Assembly (NCBI GenBank): GCA_913048245.1
Contig: CAJWWR010000010.1
Location: forward strand, 1 to 32,806
Source of the DNA: an uncultured Prochlorococcus sp.
GTDB taxonomy: Bacteria; Cyanobacteriota; Cyanobacteriia; PCC-6307; Cyanobiaceae
Direction of reading: 5' to 3'
DNA length: 32,806 nt
In this document: positions 1 to 9,077 of the stretch, piece by piece
How positions within the stretch are numbered: the stretch's first letter is position 1
How the letters are laid out: every line of letters begins with the position of its first letter
Notes under the pieces: generated by a model
What the model was told of the DNA's origin: nothing
Seen by the model: the letters and a program-made list of their open reading frames with translations, nothing else
Database searches by the model: none
Made by a program: the position numbers and the translations under genes

Positions 1-1326
1 GGAATTTTTGTAACTTTTGAAGAATCACCTTTAGATATCATTAGAAATGCAGCTAGTTTTGGTTGGGATTTGCAGGGACTTATAGATCAAAATAAACTTT
101 TTATTTTAGATGCATCTCCTGACCCAGATGGACAAGATGTAGCAGGTAACTTCGATCTCTCAGGATTAATTGAAAGAATTAGCTATGCTATTAGAAAGTT
201 CAAGGCAAAAAGAGTTGCAATTGATTCAATTACTGCTGTTTTTCAACAATATGATGCAATTTACATTGTTAGAAGAGAGATATTTAGATTAATTGCAAGA
301 TTAAAGGAGATAGGGGTGACGACTGTTATGACAACGGAGAGAGTTGACGATTATGGACCCATTGCTCGTTATGGAGTCGAGGAATTTGTTTCTGATAATG
401 TTGTTTTATTAAGAAACGTTCTTGAATCAGAAAAAAGGAGGAGAACCTTAGAAGTTCTCAAGCTCAGAGGGACGGTCCATATGAAAGGAGAATTCCCTTT
501 TACCATGGGTGAAGATGGTATCAGTGTTTTTCCTCTGGGTGCTATGAGATTAACGCAAAGATCTTCAAATGTCAGAATTAGTTCTGGAGTAAAAGATCTT
601 GATGATATGTGCGGTGGTGGATATTTCCAGGATTCTATTATTTTGGCGACAGGTGCAACAGGCACAGGAAAGACTATGCTTGTATCCAAATTTATTGAGG
701 ACGCTTACATAAATAAAGAGCGTGCAATTCTTTTCGCGTATGAAGAATCAAGAGCACAGTTACTCAGGAACGCTACAAGTTGGGGAATAGATTTTGAAAA
801 AATGGAGGAAGATGGCTTACTTAAAATCATCTGTGCATATCCAGAATCAACTGGTTTAGAAGATCATTTGCAAATTATAAAAACTCAAATTAATGAATAT
901 AAGCCCACAAGGATGGCAATTGACTCTTTATCTGCTCTGGCTAGAGGGGTAAGTTTAAATGCATTTAGACAATTCGTAATAGGAGTGACAGGTTATGCAA
1001 AACAAGAGGAAATAGCAGGGTTTTTTACAAATACTGCCGAGGAATTTATGGGAAGTCACTCAATTACAGATTCTCATATTTCTACAATTACCGATACGAT
1101 TTTGCTATTACAATATGTTGAAATAAAGGGAGAAATGGCCCGAGCATTAAATGTTTTTAAAATGAGAGGTTCTTGGCATGATAAGCGAATTAGAGAGTTT
1201 ATTATTACTAGTGATGGGCCTGAAATAAAAGATTCGTTTTCTAATTTTGAACAAATATTTAGCGGTGCCCCTCACAGAGTTGTCTCTGAAGAGAATCTTC
1301 CAAATGTTTTTAAAGGTATGGACTAG
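1..1326 (+). CDS. kaiC: Circadian clock ATPase/autokinase KaiC, 5' end cut off by the window
   Basis: KaiC is a double RecA-like ATPase and autokinase at the core of the cyanobacterial clock. The frame is open from base 1, so the first about 70 residues, including the CI Walker A loop, lie outside; 441 residues remain. The visible part starts just before the CI catalytic pair EE (FVTFEE), then linker, then the CII Walker A motif GATGTGKT (bases about 652-675), and the CII phosphorylation region SHISTITDT (bases about 1072-1098), where the Thr, Ser and Thr equivalent to S. elongatus T426, S431 and T432 are all kept. By comparison with the S. elongatus protein as I remember it, the C-terminal tail after the A-loop is about 8 residues shorter. 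That tail binds KaiA, and Prochlorococcus is known to lack kaiA. kaiB is expected just upstream. The gene ends 12 bases from the convergent nblS. Confidence 0.97.
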   Translation, partial: GIFVTFEESPLDIIRNAASFGWDLQGLIDQNKLFILDASPDPDGQDVAGNFDLSGLIERISYAIRKFKAKRVAIDSITAVFQQYDAIYIVRREIFRLIARLKEIGVTTVMTTERVDDYGPIARYGVEEFVSDNVVLLRNVLESEKRRRTLEVLKLRGTVHMKGEFPFTMGEDGISVFPLGAMRLTQRSSNVRISSGVKDLDDMCGGGYFQDSIILATGATGTGKTMLVSKFIEDAYINKERAILFAYEESRAQLLRNATSWGIDFEKMEEDGLLKIICAYPESTGLEDHLQIIKTQINEYKPTRMAIDSLSALARGVSLNAFRQFVIGVTGYAKQEEIAGFFTNTAEEFMGSHSITDSHISTITDTILLLQYVEIKGEMARALNVFKMRGSWHDKRIREFIITSDGPEIKDSFSNFEQIFSGAPHRVVSEENLPNVFKGMD

Positions 1327-1338
1327 GAGTGAAATTGA

Positions 1339-3408
1339 TTATTGCATTTGAGTAATTGATATATTGTCACTACTATTGATTGATTGAGTTAGTATTTCAT
1401 CTTTATCCGACTGTTCAAGAGGTAGGTCAAACCAGAATGTAGTTCCGATCCCTAATTCACTAGCCATCCTTATTTCACCCCCATGCTTTTCTATAATTCC
1501 CCTCACAATAGATAAGCCTAATCCAGTTCCTTGTTCAGTATGCACAGCATTTTCAACTCTAAAAAAACGATCAAATATTTTTTCTTGATCTGCCTGGGAT
1601 ATTCCACAACCAGTATCAGCTATTTCAATTCTTACTTTAGGTAATGGAGAAATTAATTCACACTGAGGAGCATTTTTATTACTATTTTCATTTAAAGGTA
1701 AAGCAGGACATGTATCAGGCCATGTGTAAGCTCTTATCATTAGTGTGCTACCTTTAGAACTAAACTTAAAGCCATTTCCTAGTAAATTATCAAATACTTG
1801 CAGCAAAAGATCCCAATTCCCAAGAATTAGGGGTAAGTTGTCTTCAATATCCTTAGCAAGTGATACTTCTTTCTCCGTTGCATTTAGTCGATAATTCCTT
1901 AATGTTTGTTCTATTGCAGGCTTAATATCGATTGAATCTAACTGTATTATTTTTCCAGATTCTAATCTTGATAGGTCAAGAACATCGTTAACTAATCTAG
2001 TTAATCTATCTGTTTCTGAATTGGCAATACTTAAGAAGTCAAGTTGCTCTTCGTTTGTTAATTGGTCTTTTAAATCATATAGTGTTTCTACATAACTTTT
2101 AATATTGAATAGAGGTGTTCTCAATTCATGTGAGACATTACTAATGAATCTATTTTGAGCGGCATTCAGTTCAACCTCTCTAGTTAAATCCTGAACTGTA
2201 ACTGCAATTCCTTTTAACTCTACTTTGCTTGTATCTAATACTGATTGTAAAACAATTCTTAGAGTGCGAGGAGGTTCTCCAGTACTACATCTAATATCGT
2301 CAGTTTCTTTCTCTTTTTTTAAAATAGATTCAATAGTTACATGAAGATCATTTGAGAGAAGTTCGGGGATTTCATTTAAGAAGTCTTTACCTTCAAGATT
2401 CCGACCTTCCCACCTGAAAATCCTTTTAGCGGTAGGGTTAGTAAGTACAATTTTGCCTTGAGCATTAAGTAAAATAGCTCCATCAGCCATGGTTGCAATA
2501 AGAGATTGCTGCTTAGTTTGTGCCGCTTTTAGCTCTTCAATGTTGGCTTCATCATAACTTTCTAATTGAGTTGCCATTTTGTTAAAGCAAGTCAGTAATT
2601 CGCCTAATTCACCTGTCATAGGTATTGAAATACGAGATTTGAAGTTCCCTTGTGATATCTCTCTAACACCTCTCACTAATTCTCTAACAGGTCTAGTAAT
2701 TGTCAGTGCGTTGAATACTGCACCTAAAATAACTAGTACCCATATTGATATAAAAACTGCAACTGTAACTTCTCTAGTTAGAGCCGCACTTGCAAGTGCT
2801 TTCTTGTTAGGTGTAACTCCTAAGGCTAATGTACCTAGGTATTCCCCTTTCCATAACATTGGAACAAAAACGTCTGTCACCTGTCCTTGAGGAGTAGAGT
2901 GTTGTCTAACGAGAGGAAACTGTGGCCTCTTTTTTAATTCAGGGGGCAATTTTAATTTTCTAGTTAATTGATATTGGCTATTTGTATTTGAAGGAGTAGC
3001 ACTAATTGGGATCCCAAGTTGAACAATATCTTCAGCATCGGTGAAGAAAATATATCTTAAATTTCTACTTGATCTCCAGAACTTTTCTGCAACATTAGAT
3101 ATTTCATTCCTTTGGTTATTGGCAACTAACTCAGTAACATTACCTGAGAGTAAAAGACCTAAGTCTCTTGCATATCTTGTATCGTTCATCCCTGCATCTC
3201 TTTGTATGCTATTTAGAGCAAAGAAAGTGATGCCAGTCATTAATAGGCTTACAACAAGAGTTGCTATGGCTAACAATTTTGTTCTGAGACTAAATCCACT
3301 CCACCATTTAATAAATTTTTCCCACCAGTAACTACTTTCTGTGTCAATATTAATTTCCTCAACATCCAAGATATTTAACTTATTAATATCTTGTTTTTCA
3401 CTGTCCAT
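1339..3408 (-). CDS. nblS: NblS/Hik33-type membrane sensor histidine kinase
   Basis: A 689-residue membrane-bound sensor kinase. In order: first transmembrane helix about 45-66, extracytoplasmic sensor region about 67-207, second helix about 213-237, HAMP about 238-290, PAS about 300-410, HisKA with phospho-acceptor His427 in SHELR, and a HATPase domain with N-box Asn541/Asn545, G1 motif DTGCG (598-602) and G2 motif GTGLGLS (627-633). This HAMP-PAS-HisKA-HATPase layout and the large periplasmic domain fit NblS (Hik33, DspA), which with the regulator RpaB controls hli and photosystem genes under high light and nutrient stress in other cyanobacteria. The start ATG overlaps the purD stop by one base (TAATG), so translation is probably coupled to purD. 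The name rests on domain layout and remembered neighbourhood with purD; a generic Hik is the alternative. Confidence 0.9.
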   Translation of the reverse strand: MDSEKQDINKLNILDVEEINIDTESSYWWEKFIKWWSGFSLRTKLLAIATLVVSLLMTGITFFALNSIQRDAGMNDTRYARDLGLLLSGNVTELVANNQRNEISNVAEKFWRSSRNLRYIFFTDAEDIVQLGIPISATPSNTNSQYQLTRKLKLPPELKKRPQFPLVRQHSTPQGQVTDVFVPMLWKGEYLGTLALGVTPNKKALASAALTREVTVAVFISIWVLVILGAVFNALTITRPVRELVRGVREISQGNFKSRISIPMTGELGELLTCFNKMATQLESYDEANIEELKAAQTKQQSLIATMADGAILLNAQGKIVLTNPTAKRIFRWEGRNLEGKDFLNEIPELLSNDLHVTIESILKKEKETDDIRCSTGEPPRTLRIVLQSVLDTSKVELKGIAVTVQDLTREVELNAAQNRFISNVSHELRTPLFNIKSYVETLYDLKDQLTNEEQLDFLSIANSETDRLTRLVNDVLDLSRLESGKIIQLDSIDIKPAIEQTLRNYRLNATEKEVSLAKDIEDNLPLILGNWDLLLQVFDNLLGNGFKFSSKGSTLMIRAYTWPDTCPALPLNENSNKNAPQCELISPLPKVRIEIADTGCGISQADQEKIFDRFFRVENAVHTEQGTGLGLSIVRGIIEKHGGEIRMASELGIGTTFWFDLPLEQSDKDEILTQSINSSDNISITQMQ

Positions 3409-4736
3409 TATATTTTATTCTCCTTTTTGATATTTCTAACTTGGTGCCCTATGTCTTTTCTATAAAAAATCCCTTCAAATGAAATCTCATTTAGGGCTGA
3501 GTAGGCTTTATCAAAAACTTCATCAAAGGAATTTCCTTGAGCAACAACACTTAAAACTCTACCTCCATTAGTTATTAGATTACCAAATTCATTAGTGGAT
3601 GTTCCTGAATGGAAAACTTGAATATCATTTGTTTTTGTATTTTGAAGTTGGATTGGATATCCTATTTGAAAATCTAGCGGATATCCCTTGGAACTTGCAA
3701 TAACACATCCACTGCATTGTTTATCTGTAGACAGTTTTTCATCGCCTTTAAGAAGTCCCATTGCGCATTTATAAAGAAGATTTACAAAGTCTTTATCCAT
3801 TAGAGGCATGATTGTTTGACATTCGGGATCACCAAAACGACAGTTATATTCTATAACTTTTGGTCCAGAAGTTGTGATCATTAACCCAAAATATAAAACA
3901 CCTCTATAGTTTATTTTTCTTTTTATTAATTCTTTTATAGTAGGTTCAACTATAATTTCGCAGATTTCTTGTAATTCAGTCTCTGAAATTAATGGTGTAG
4001 GGGAATATGCACCCATCCCTCCAGTATTTAAACCTTTATCTCCCTCTCCTATTCGTTTATGATCTTGTGCAGTAGGCAGTAATACATATCTTTCCCCATC
4101 GCAAAGAGCAAATACAGATATTTCTGGACCAGAGATCTTCTCCTCAAGTACTACAGTTTTACCCGCTTTCCCAAATTTACCTTCAAGAATCTCTTTCGAA
4201 ATAAAAATAGTCTCATTTTTCGTTTCTGGAATAAAAACTCCTTTGCCGGAAGCCAATCCATCAGCCTTGACTACCAATGGCTTTGCTGAGGCATTTATGA
4301 TTTTGATTGATTCTTCGATTGTGGTTGCTTTCCAAAAATTTGCAGTTGGTATATTTGCATCTTTCATAAAACTTTTTGCCCATGATTTGCTAGATTCAAG
4401 TCTTGCCCCATCTTTATCTGGACCAAATACTAAGAAATTCGCTTTTCTCAACTCATTTCCTAATCCCATTTCAAGTGGTATTTCAGGGCCTATAATTACT
4501 AAATCAATATCTAATTCAGATAATTTCTTTATAAAAGTTTCGGTATCAGCATAATTAAGAGAAATTGTCTTACATTTATTTATTAAATTTGAACCTCCAT
4601 TTCCAGGTATTAGATAGATGTTTTTAATTGATTCATTTTTTTGTATAGCCCATGCTAAGGCGTTTTCTCTTCCTCCATTTCCTACTATTGCTACATTCTC
4701 GAGTCTAGTTGTATTATTATCTTTTTTAAAGTTCAT
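3408..4736 (-). CDS. purD: Phosphoribosylamine-glycine ligase (GARS)
   Basis: PurD joins 5-phosphoribosylamine and glycine with ATP to form GAR, the second step of de novo purine synthesis in the cytoplasm. The 442-residue protein has the N-terminal nucleotide-like motif VGNGGREN (18-25), the ATP-grasp segment with KADGLASGKGV, and the typical GGMGAYSP and YNCRFGDPE motifs, in the usual order and at the usual length (about 420-430), with a short extra N-terminus. It starts with ATG, faces purC across a 130-bp gap, and its stop overlaps the nblS start by one base. The pairing of a purine gene with a stress sensor kinase in one transcript is an inference from this overlap. Confidence 0.96.
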   Translation of the reverse strand: MNFKKDNNTTRLENVAIVGNGGRENALAWAIQKNESIKNIYLIPGNGGSNLINKCKTISLNYADTETFIKKLSELDIDLVIIGPEIPLEMGLGNELRKANFLVFGPDKDGARLESSKSWAKSFMKDANIPTANFWKATTIEESIKIINASAKPLVVKADGLASGKGVFIPETKNETIFISKEILEGKFGKAGKTVVLEEKISGPEISVFALCDGERYVLLPTAQDHKRIGEGDKGLNTGGMGAYSPTPLISETELQEICEIIVEPTIKELIKRKINYRGVLYFGLMITTSGPKVIEYNCRFGDPECQTIMPLMDKDFVNLLYKCAMGLLKGDEKLSTDKQCSGCVIASSKGYPLDFQIGYPIQLQNTKTNDIQVFHSGTSTNEFGNLITNGGRVLSVVAQGNSFDEVFDKAYSALNEISFEGIFYRKDIGHQVRNIKKENKI

Positions 4737-4866
4737 AAATTTAGCTTTGTTAAATTATGCATACAATCGAAGATCATATCTTATTTATTTTAGACATGCT
4801 TGTGATTAAAAATTAATATAGTTAATCTATTTATATTCTAGGTTTCTAAATCAAAAATATTTTCCA
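4737..4866. promoter_or_regulatory. Divergent purD/purC promoter region
   Basis: A 130-bp A+T-rich gap between two divergent purine genes must hold both promoters. A possible -10 for purC is TATATT at 4832-4837, which would give a leader of about 22 bases. A possible -10 for purD on the minus strand is TATGAT (complement of 4773-4778), giving a leader of about 30 bases. No convincing -35 boxes and no long palindromic operator are visible. These boxes are common by chance in DNA this A+T-rich. Confidence 0.4.
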
Positions 4867-5604
4867 ATGCATACAAACAGCAAGCTTATTTATGAAGGGA
4901 AGGCAAAACAAATATTTGCTATCAATGATCCAAATCAAGTTTTGATTAAATTTAAAGACGATGCTACTGCATTTAATGCAGCAAAGAAGGCTAAGTTTAA
5001 AGGCAAAGGTATACTGAACTGTTCAATAAGTACGAATATATTTGAATATTTAATGGCAAATGGCATACCCACACATTTTATTAGAAGGGATGGAGATAGT
5101 TCAATTATTGCTCAGAAAATCAATATTATTCCTATAGAAGTGGTTCTTAGAAATACTGCATATGGATCAATTTGTAAGCAAACTAATTTGATTCCAGGTA
5201 CAAAACTAAAAAAACCTTTAATTGATTTTTATTTTAAAAACGATATTCTCAATGATCCTTTATTGACTAGAGAGAGGATAAAACTAATGGAAATATTGAA
5301 AGATGAAGACTTGAATTTTATAGAGCAACTCACTTATAAAATAAACACTATATTAAAGGACTTTTTTCTCAATATAGAACTTGATCTAATCGACTTTAAA
5401 CTCGAATTTGGATTGAACAAAAATAATGAAATAATACTTGGGGATGAATTTAGTCCAGACAATTGTAGATTATGGGATATGAAGACACAAAATGTTAATA
5501 TAAAAAGTCTAGACAAAGATAGATTTAGAAATGATTTAGGTGACTTGATAGAGGCTTACACTGAAATAAACAAAAGAATTGATCATTTTATGAGCTCTCC
5601 CTAA
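4867..5604 (+). CDS. purC: SAICAR synthetase
   Basis: PurC condenses CAIR with aspartate, using ATP, in de novo purine synthesis. The 245-residue protein matches the bacterial family length and keeps its marks: the N-terminal LIYEGKAKQIF strand-loop, KFKDDATAFNAAKK, the IPIEVVLRN-A-GS motif, and GDEFSPDNCRLWD near the C-terminus. It starts with ATG and diverges from purD. It is followed 25 bases later by bamA on the same strand, so it probably heads the envelope operon, as the spacing shows no room for a strong terminator plus promoter. Confidence 0.96.
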   Translation: MHTNSKLIYEGKAKQIFAINDPNQVLIKFKDDATAFNAAKKAKFKGKGILNCSISTNIFEYLMANGIPTHFIRRDGDSSIIAQKINIIPIEVVLRNTAYGSICKQTNLIPGTKLKKPLIDFYFKNDILNDPLLTRERIKLMEILKDEDLNFIEQLTYKINTILKDFFLNIELDLIDFKLEFGLNKNNEIILGDEFSPDNCRLWDMKTQNVNIKSLDKDRFRNDLGDLIEAYTEINKRIDHFMSSP

Positions 5605-5629
5605 AAAATCTAAATTAGATTTAATAATT

Positions 5630-7765
5630 ATGAAAAATCAACGCATTAGAGTTAAAAAATTATTTGCAAGCCTAGGCTTCCTTTCATTGATATTTGTTTC
5701 AAATAGTAGTGAATTAAATGCCCGATATGGATTGACATCTGAAATTGATGATGAATCTAATTTATTGCTGGATAATATTAATCTCGACTCCCTAAACACG
5801 AATGATAGAAATTCATTTTCCAGCATATATTTAAATAATTATGAGCAAATTAATTTAGCACAAGAAGACAATGATGCTAATCCTAGCGTTTTGATATCAG
5901 AAATTGTTATTGAAGGTTGGGAAGATCATCCAGAAGGAAGAAAATTAGAATTAGCCGCATATGATTCTATGTCCATAAAACCTGGTACATCTGTGAATAA
6001 CGAGATGGTTTCAAAAGATCTTAATTCAATTTATGCAAGTGGTTGGTTTTCTGGAGTGAAAATTAAATTTGAAGAGGGATCATTAGGAGTGAGGCTAATA
6101 GTTACCATAGTCCCTAATCCATTATTAAAAGAAGTTCAAATAAGCCCAGAAAACGTTGTTATTGCAGATGATTTCATTGATGAAATTTTTAATGATTATT
6201 ATGGAATGACTTTAAATCTTAATGAACTGCAAGAAAGAATAAATTTAATGAAGCAATGGTATGAAGAAAGAGGTTATTCTTTAGCAAGGATTAATAGCCC
6301 AGAGCGAATTTCAAGTGATGGAATTATTCAATTACGAATAGATGAAGGTATTGTTTCTAATGTTCAGTTAAGATTTATTGGCCCTGATGAAAAGATTAGG
6401 GATGGAAAAACTCAAGAATGGGTTATAAGAAGAGAATTACAAACTGATTCAGGAGATGTTTTTAATAGGAAAACTTTAGAAAATGATATAGCGAGACTTT
6501 ATGCAACATCGTTATTTAGTGATATAAAAGTTTCTCTTGCCCCTGATACTGATAATCCAGGACAAATAATAATTGCTCTTGATATTAGTGAACAAAGAAC
6601 GGGATCTCTAACTGGGGGTATAGGATTTAGCAATTCAGCAGGCATCTTTGCTCAGCTAGGCTTGCAGGAGTCTAATGCTTTTGGAAGATCATGGGCAACA
6701 AGTTTCAACATAAATTTTGGAGAATATTCATCGACCTATAATTTTTCACTTACTGACCCTTGGATTAAAGGAGATAACTATAGAACTGCTTTTAAAGCAA
6801 ACTTCTTCCTAAGTAGAGATTATCCTCAAGAATTTAAAAGTGAAGATAATGGCAGACTATATGCTGTCGATGATCAAATTAGTGATAGTAATGACACATT
6901 ATCTTCTATTGTATTGGAGAACTTTGGGGGAGGTTTTTCATTTATAAGACCTTTAAACGGAGGAGATCCATTTGCTAATTCGGCTTGGAGAGTTCAACTA
7001 GGAATGAATTTCAAGCAAGTTTCAATGATTGATAGTGATAGGAATGAGAAGCCTTTCGCAACTAGACAACCTACAACTGCAAATATCAATGAAATTATAT
7101 GCATCGGCTATACCTCACAGGATGGAAGTTGCCCTTCCACAAATACATTAATGAGCTTCTTGGTTAGTGCCTCTCGTAATAGATTGAATAGTTCAGTAAG
7201 CCCAACTTCTGGAAATGTCTTAAGATTTGGAACAGAACAATTTATCTCACTAGGAGATGATTCACCCACTTTTAATAGAACGAGAATTTCTTATGCTTGG
7301 TTTATACCCACTAGATTCATTAATTTAACAAAAGATTGTAGGTCAGAAGAATCTGATAATAATAGTTGCGCTCAAACAATTGCAATACAAGTTAAGGCGG
7401 GTACTATTTTAGGAGAACTCCCCCCTTATGAGGCATTTTGTATGGGAGGATCATCATCAGTTAGGGGGTGGGGCTCATGTGATCTGGCTGTGAGTAGAAG
7501 TTTTGCTGAAGCAACGATAGAATATAGATTTCCAGTTTGGAGAATGATTTCAGGTTCATTATTTGCTGATGCGGGGACTGACTTGGGCTCCCAAGCTGAT
7601 GTGCCGGGCAAGCCTGGTGAACTACTACAAAAAGATGGTTCAGGTTTTTCTCTTGGTTTGGGTATAGGAGTGAAAACTCCTATTGGGCCAATAAGACTAG
7701 ACATAGCTAGTCAAGACTTAAGTGGCGAAGTTAGATATACACTTGGTGTTGGTTGGAAATTTTAA
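5630..7765 (+). CDS. bamA: Outer-membrane protein assembly factor BamA/Omp85
   Basis: A 711-residue Omp85-family protein that folds and inserts beta-barrel proteins into the outer membrane. An N-terminal signal peptide is visible (basic start, hydrophobic 11-25, likely cleavage after Ala31). A polar linker follows, then three POTRA-like repeats at about 85-164, 165-240 and 241-322, the number known for cyanobacterial Omp85, rather than the five of E. coli BamA. The remaining residues, 323-711, are the barrel, with the GSSSVRGW motif of the family's conserved VRGY/F-like loop and a terminal aromatic residue (GVGWKF). The stop codon is followed at once by the lpxC GTG with no gap. Its position ahead of the lipid A genes places both arms of outer-membrane biogenesis in one transcript. 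A TamA-like role is the less likely alternative. Confidence 0.94.
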   Translation: MKNQRIRVKKLFASLGFLSLIFVSNSSELNARYGLTSEIDDESNLLLDNINLDSLNTNDRNSFSSIYLNNYEQINLAQEDNDANPSVLISEIVIEGWEDHPEGRKLELAAYDSMSIKPGTSVNNEMVSKDLNSIYASGWFSGVKIKFEEGSLGVRLIVTIVPNPLLKEVQISPENVVIADDFIDEIFNDYYGMTLNLNELQERINLMKQWYEERGYSLARINSPERISSDGIIQLRIDEGIVSNVQLRFIGPDEKIRDGKTQEWVIRRELQTDSGDVFNRKTLENDIARLYATSLFSDIKVSLAPDTDNPGQIIIALDISEQRTGSLTGGIGFSNSAGIFAQLGLQESNAFGRSWATSFNINFGEYSSTYNFSLTDPWIKGDNYRTAFKANFFLSRDYPQEFKSEDNGRLYAVDDQISDSNDTLSSIVLENFGGGFSFIRPLNGGDPFANSAWRVQLGMNFKQVSMIDSDRNEKPFATRQPTTANINEIICIGYTSQDGSCPSTNTLMSFLVSASRNRLNSSVSPTSGNVLRFGTEQFISLGDDSPTFNRTRISYAWFIPTRFINLTKDCRSEESDNNSCAQTIAIQVKAGTILGELPPYEAFCMGGSSSVRGWGSCDLAVSRSFAEATIEYRFPVWRMISGSLFADAGTDLGSQADVPGKPGELLQKDGSGFSLGLGIGVKTPIGPIRLDIASQDLSGEVRYTLGVGWKF

Positions 7766-8602
7766 GTGTTTAATTGGCCATCAAATTACGATTCTTGCTT
7801 TACCTTGCGTTCTTCAATTACAAGGGAAGGGATTGGATTACACAGCGGAGAAAAAACAAAAATAGTAATTTCGCCATATCAAGAGGAGGGCTACTTTGTC
7901 TCTTTTAAAGACAACCCAAATAAAATCTATAAATTAGAACAGAGTCTTATTGGTAGTACCATGTTGTGTACTGCAGTTAAACTTGGTACTAGAAACTTAT
8001 ATACTATTGAACACTTATTGTCATCTTTGGCCGGTTGTGGATTGAGTTATATACATATTCAGGTTGATGGTAAAGAAATACCATTGTTAGATGGGTCCGC
8101 AATATTATGGGTTAAGGCTTTTGAGGAGGTAGGAATTAGAGAAGTTATAAAACCTAAGAATTTTATGATGGAAATACATTCTCCCCAGATATTTTCTAAG
8201 GGCGACTCGACAATAGCAATAACTCCTAACAGCAAATTAAAGATAATTTCGATTATTGATTTTTCTTATAAAGCAATTGGTAAACAAACATTCATTATTG
8301 ATTTAAGTCCTAAAGATTTTGTAGAAAATATCGCTCCTGCAAGAACATTTGGTTTTAAGGACCAATTTCAAGAACTCAGCGAAATAGGTTTAATTAAAGG
8401 TGGCAGTCTTGAAAATGCATTAGTTTGCGATGGGGAGACGTGGGTGAACCCTCCTTTGCGTTTTGATAATGAACCAATAAGACATAAGATTTTGGACTTG
8501 ATTGGAGACCTTGCTTTGGTAGGGTTACCTAAGGCTCAAATTATTGTTTATAAAGGGTCGCATTCTTTAAATGCATTATTAGCCTCATCACTCACAAATT
8601 AA
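7766..8602 (+). CDS. lpxC: UDP-3-O-acyl-N-acetylglucosamine deacetylase (GTG start)
   Basis: LpxC is a zinc amidase that removes acetate from UDP-3-O-acyl-GlcNAc, the first committed step of lipid A synthesis. The 278-residue protein, somewhat shorter than E. coli LpxC, keeps the zinc ligands His83, His240 and Asp244 (in RHKILDLIGD), the catalytic Glu82 next to His83, and His267 in the KGSH segment. The start is GTG directly abutting the bamA stop (TAAGTG), and the sequence from ITREGIGLHSG onward matches the family N-terminus, which supports this start. No Shine-Dalgarno sequence is needed if ribosomes reinitiate. Confidence 0.96.
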   Translation: MFNWPSNYDSCFTLRSSITREGIGLHSGEKTKIVISPYQEEGYFVSFKDNPNKIYKLEQSLIGSTMLCTAVKLGTRNLYTIEHLLSSLAGCGLSYIHIQVDGKEIPLLDGSAILWVKAFEEVGIREVIKPKNFMMEIHSPQIFSKGDSTIAITPNSKLKIISIIDFSYKAIGKQTFIIDLSPKDFVENIAPARTFGFKDQFQELSEIGLIKGGSLENALVCDGETWVNPPLRFDNEPIRHKILDLIGDLALVGLPKAQIIVYKGSHSLNALLASSLTN

Positions 8603-8617
8603 TTAATTTTTAAAATT

Positions 8618-9076
8618 TTGGAAAATCAACACCCTACTAGTAATTTACAACTTTATTCAGAAGATATTCTAGGACTCTTGCCACATAGATATCCTTTTGC
8701 ACTCGTAGATAGAGTTATAGAACACGTTCCTGGAAAAAAAGCTGTTGCGATTAAGAATATTACGATTAATGAGCCTCAATTTCAAGGCCATTTTCCAAGT
8801 AGACCTTTAATGCCTGGGGTTTTGATAGTTGAATCAATGGCTCAAGTGGGAGGCTTAATAGTTTCGCAAATGCCTGAATTGCCAAAAGGACTTTTTGTAT
8901 TCGCAGGAATCAATAATGTTAAATTTAGAAAACCAGTGATACCTGGAGATCAATTAGTAATAACTTGCGAATTAATAAGTATTAAAAGAAAAAGATTTGG
9001 GAAAGTCATAGGGGAGGCACATGTGAACAATAAGCTTGTTTGTTCAGGTGAATTAATGTTTTCTTTGGTAGATTGA
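8618..9076 (+). CDS. fabZ: 3-hydroxyacyl-ACP dehydratase (TTG start)
   Basis: FabZ dehydrates 3-hydroxyacyl-ACP in fatty acid elongation and competes with LpxA for hydroxyacyl-ACP, which fits its place between lpxC and lpxA. The 152-residue hot-dog-fold protein has the family motif [14 protein letters not shown] and the catalytic His58 ([11 protein letters not shown]) and Glu72 (VESMAQ). No ATG lies upstream of the conserved core; TTG at 8618, 15 bases after the lpxC stop, gives a natural 20-residue lead. The stop is one base from the lpxA ATG. Confidence 0.95.
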   Translation: MENQHPTSNLQLYSEDILGLLPHRYPFALVDRVIEHVPGKKAVAIKNITINEPQFQGHFPSRPLMPGVLIVESMAQVGGLIVSQMPELPKGLFVFAGINNVKFRKPVIPGDQLVITCELISIKRKRFGKVIGEAHVNNKLVCSGELMFSLVD

Positions 9077-9077
9077 G

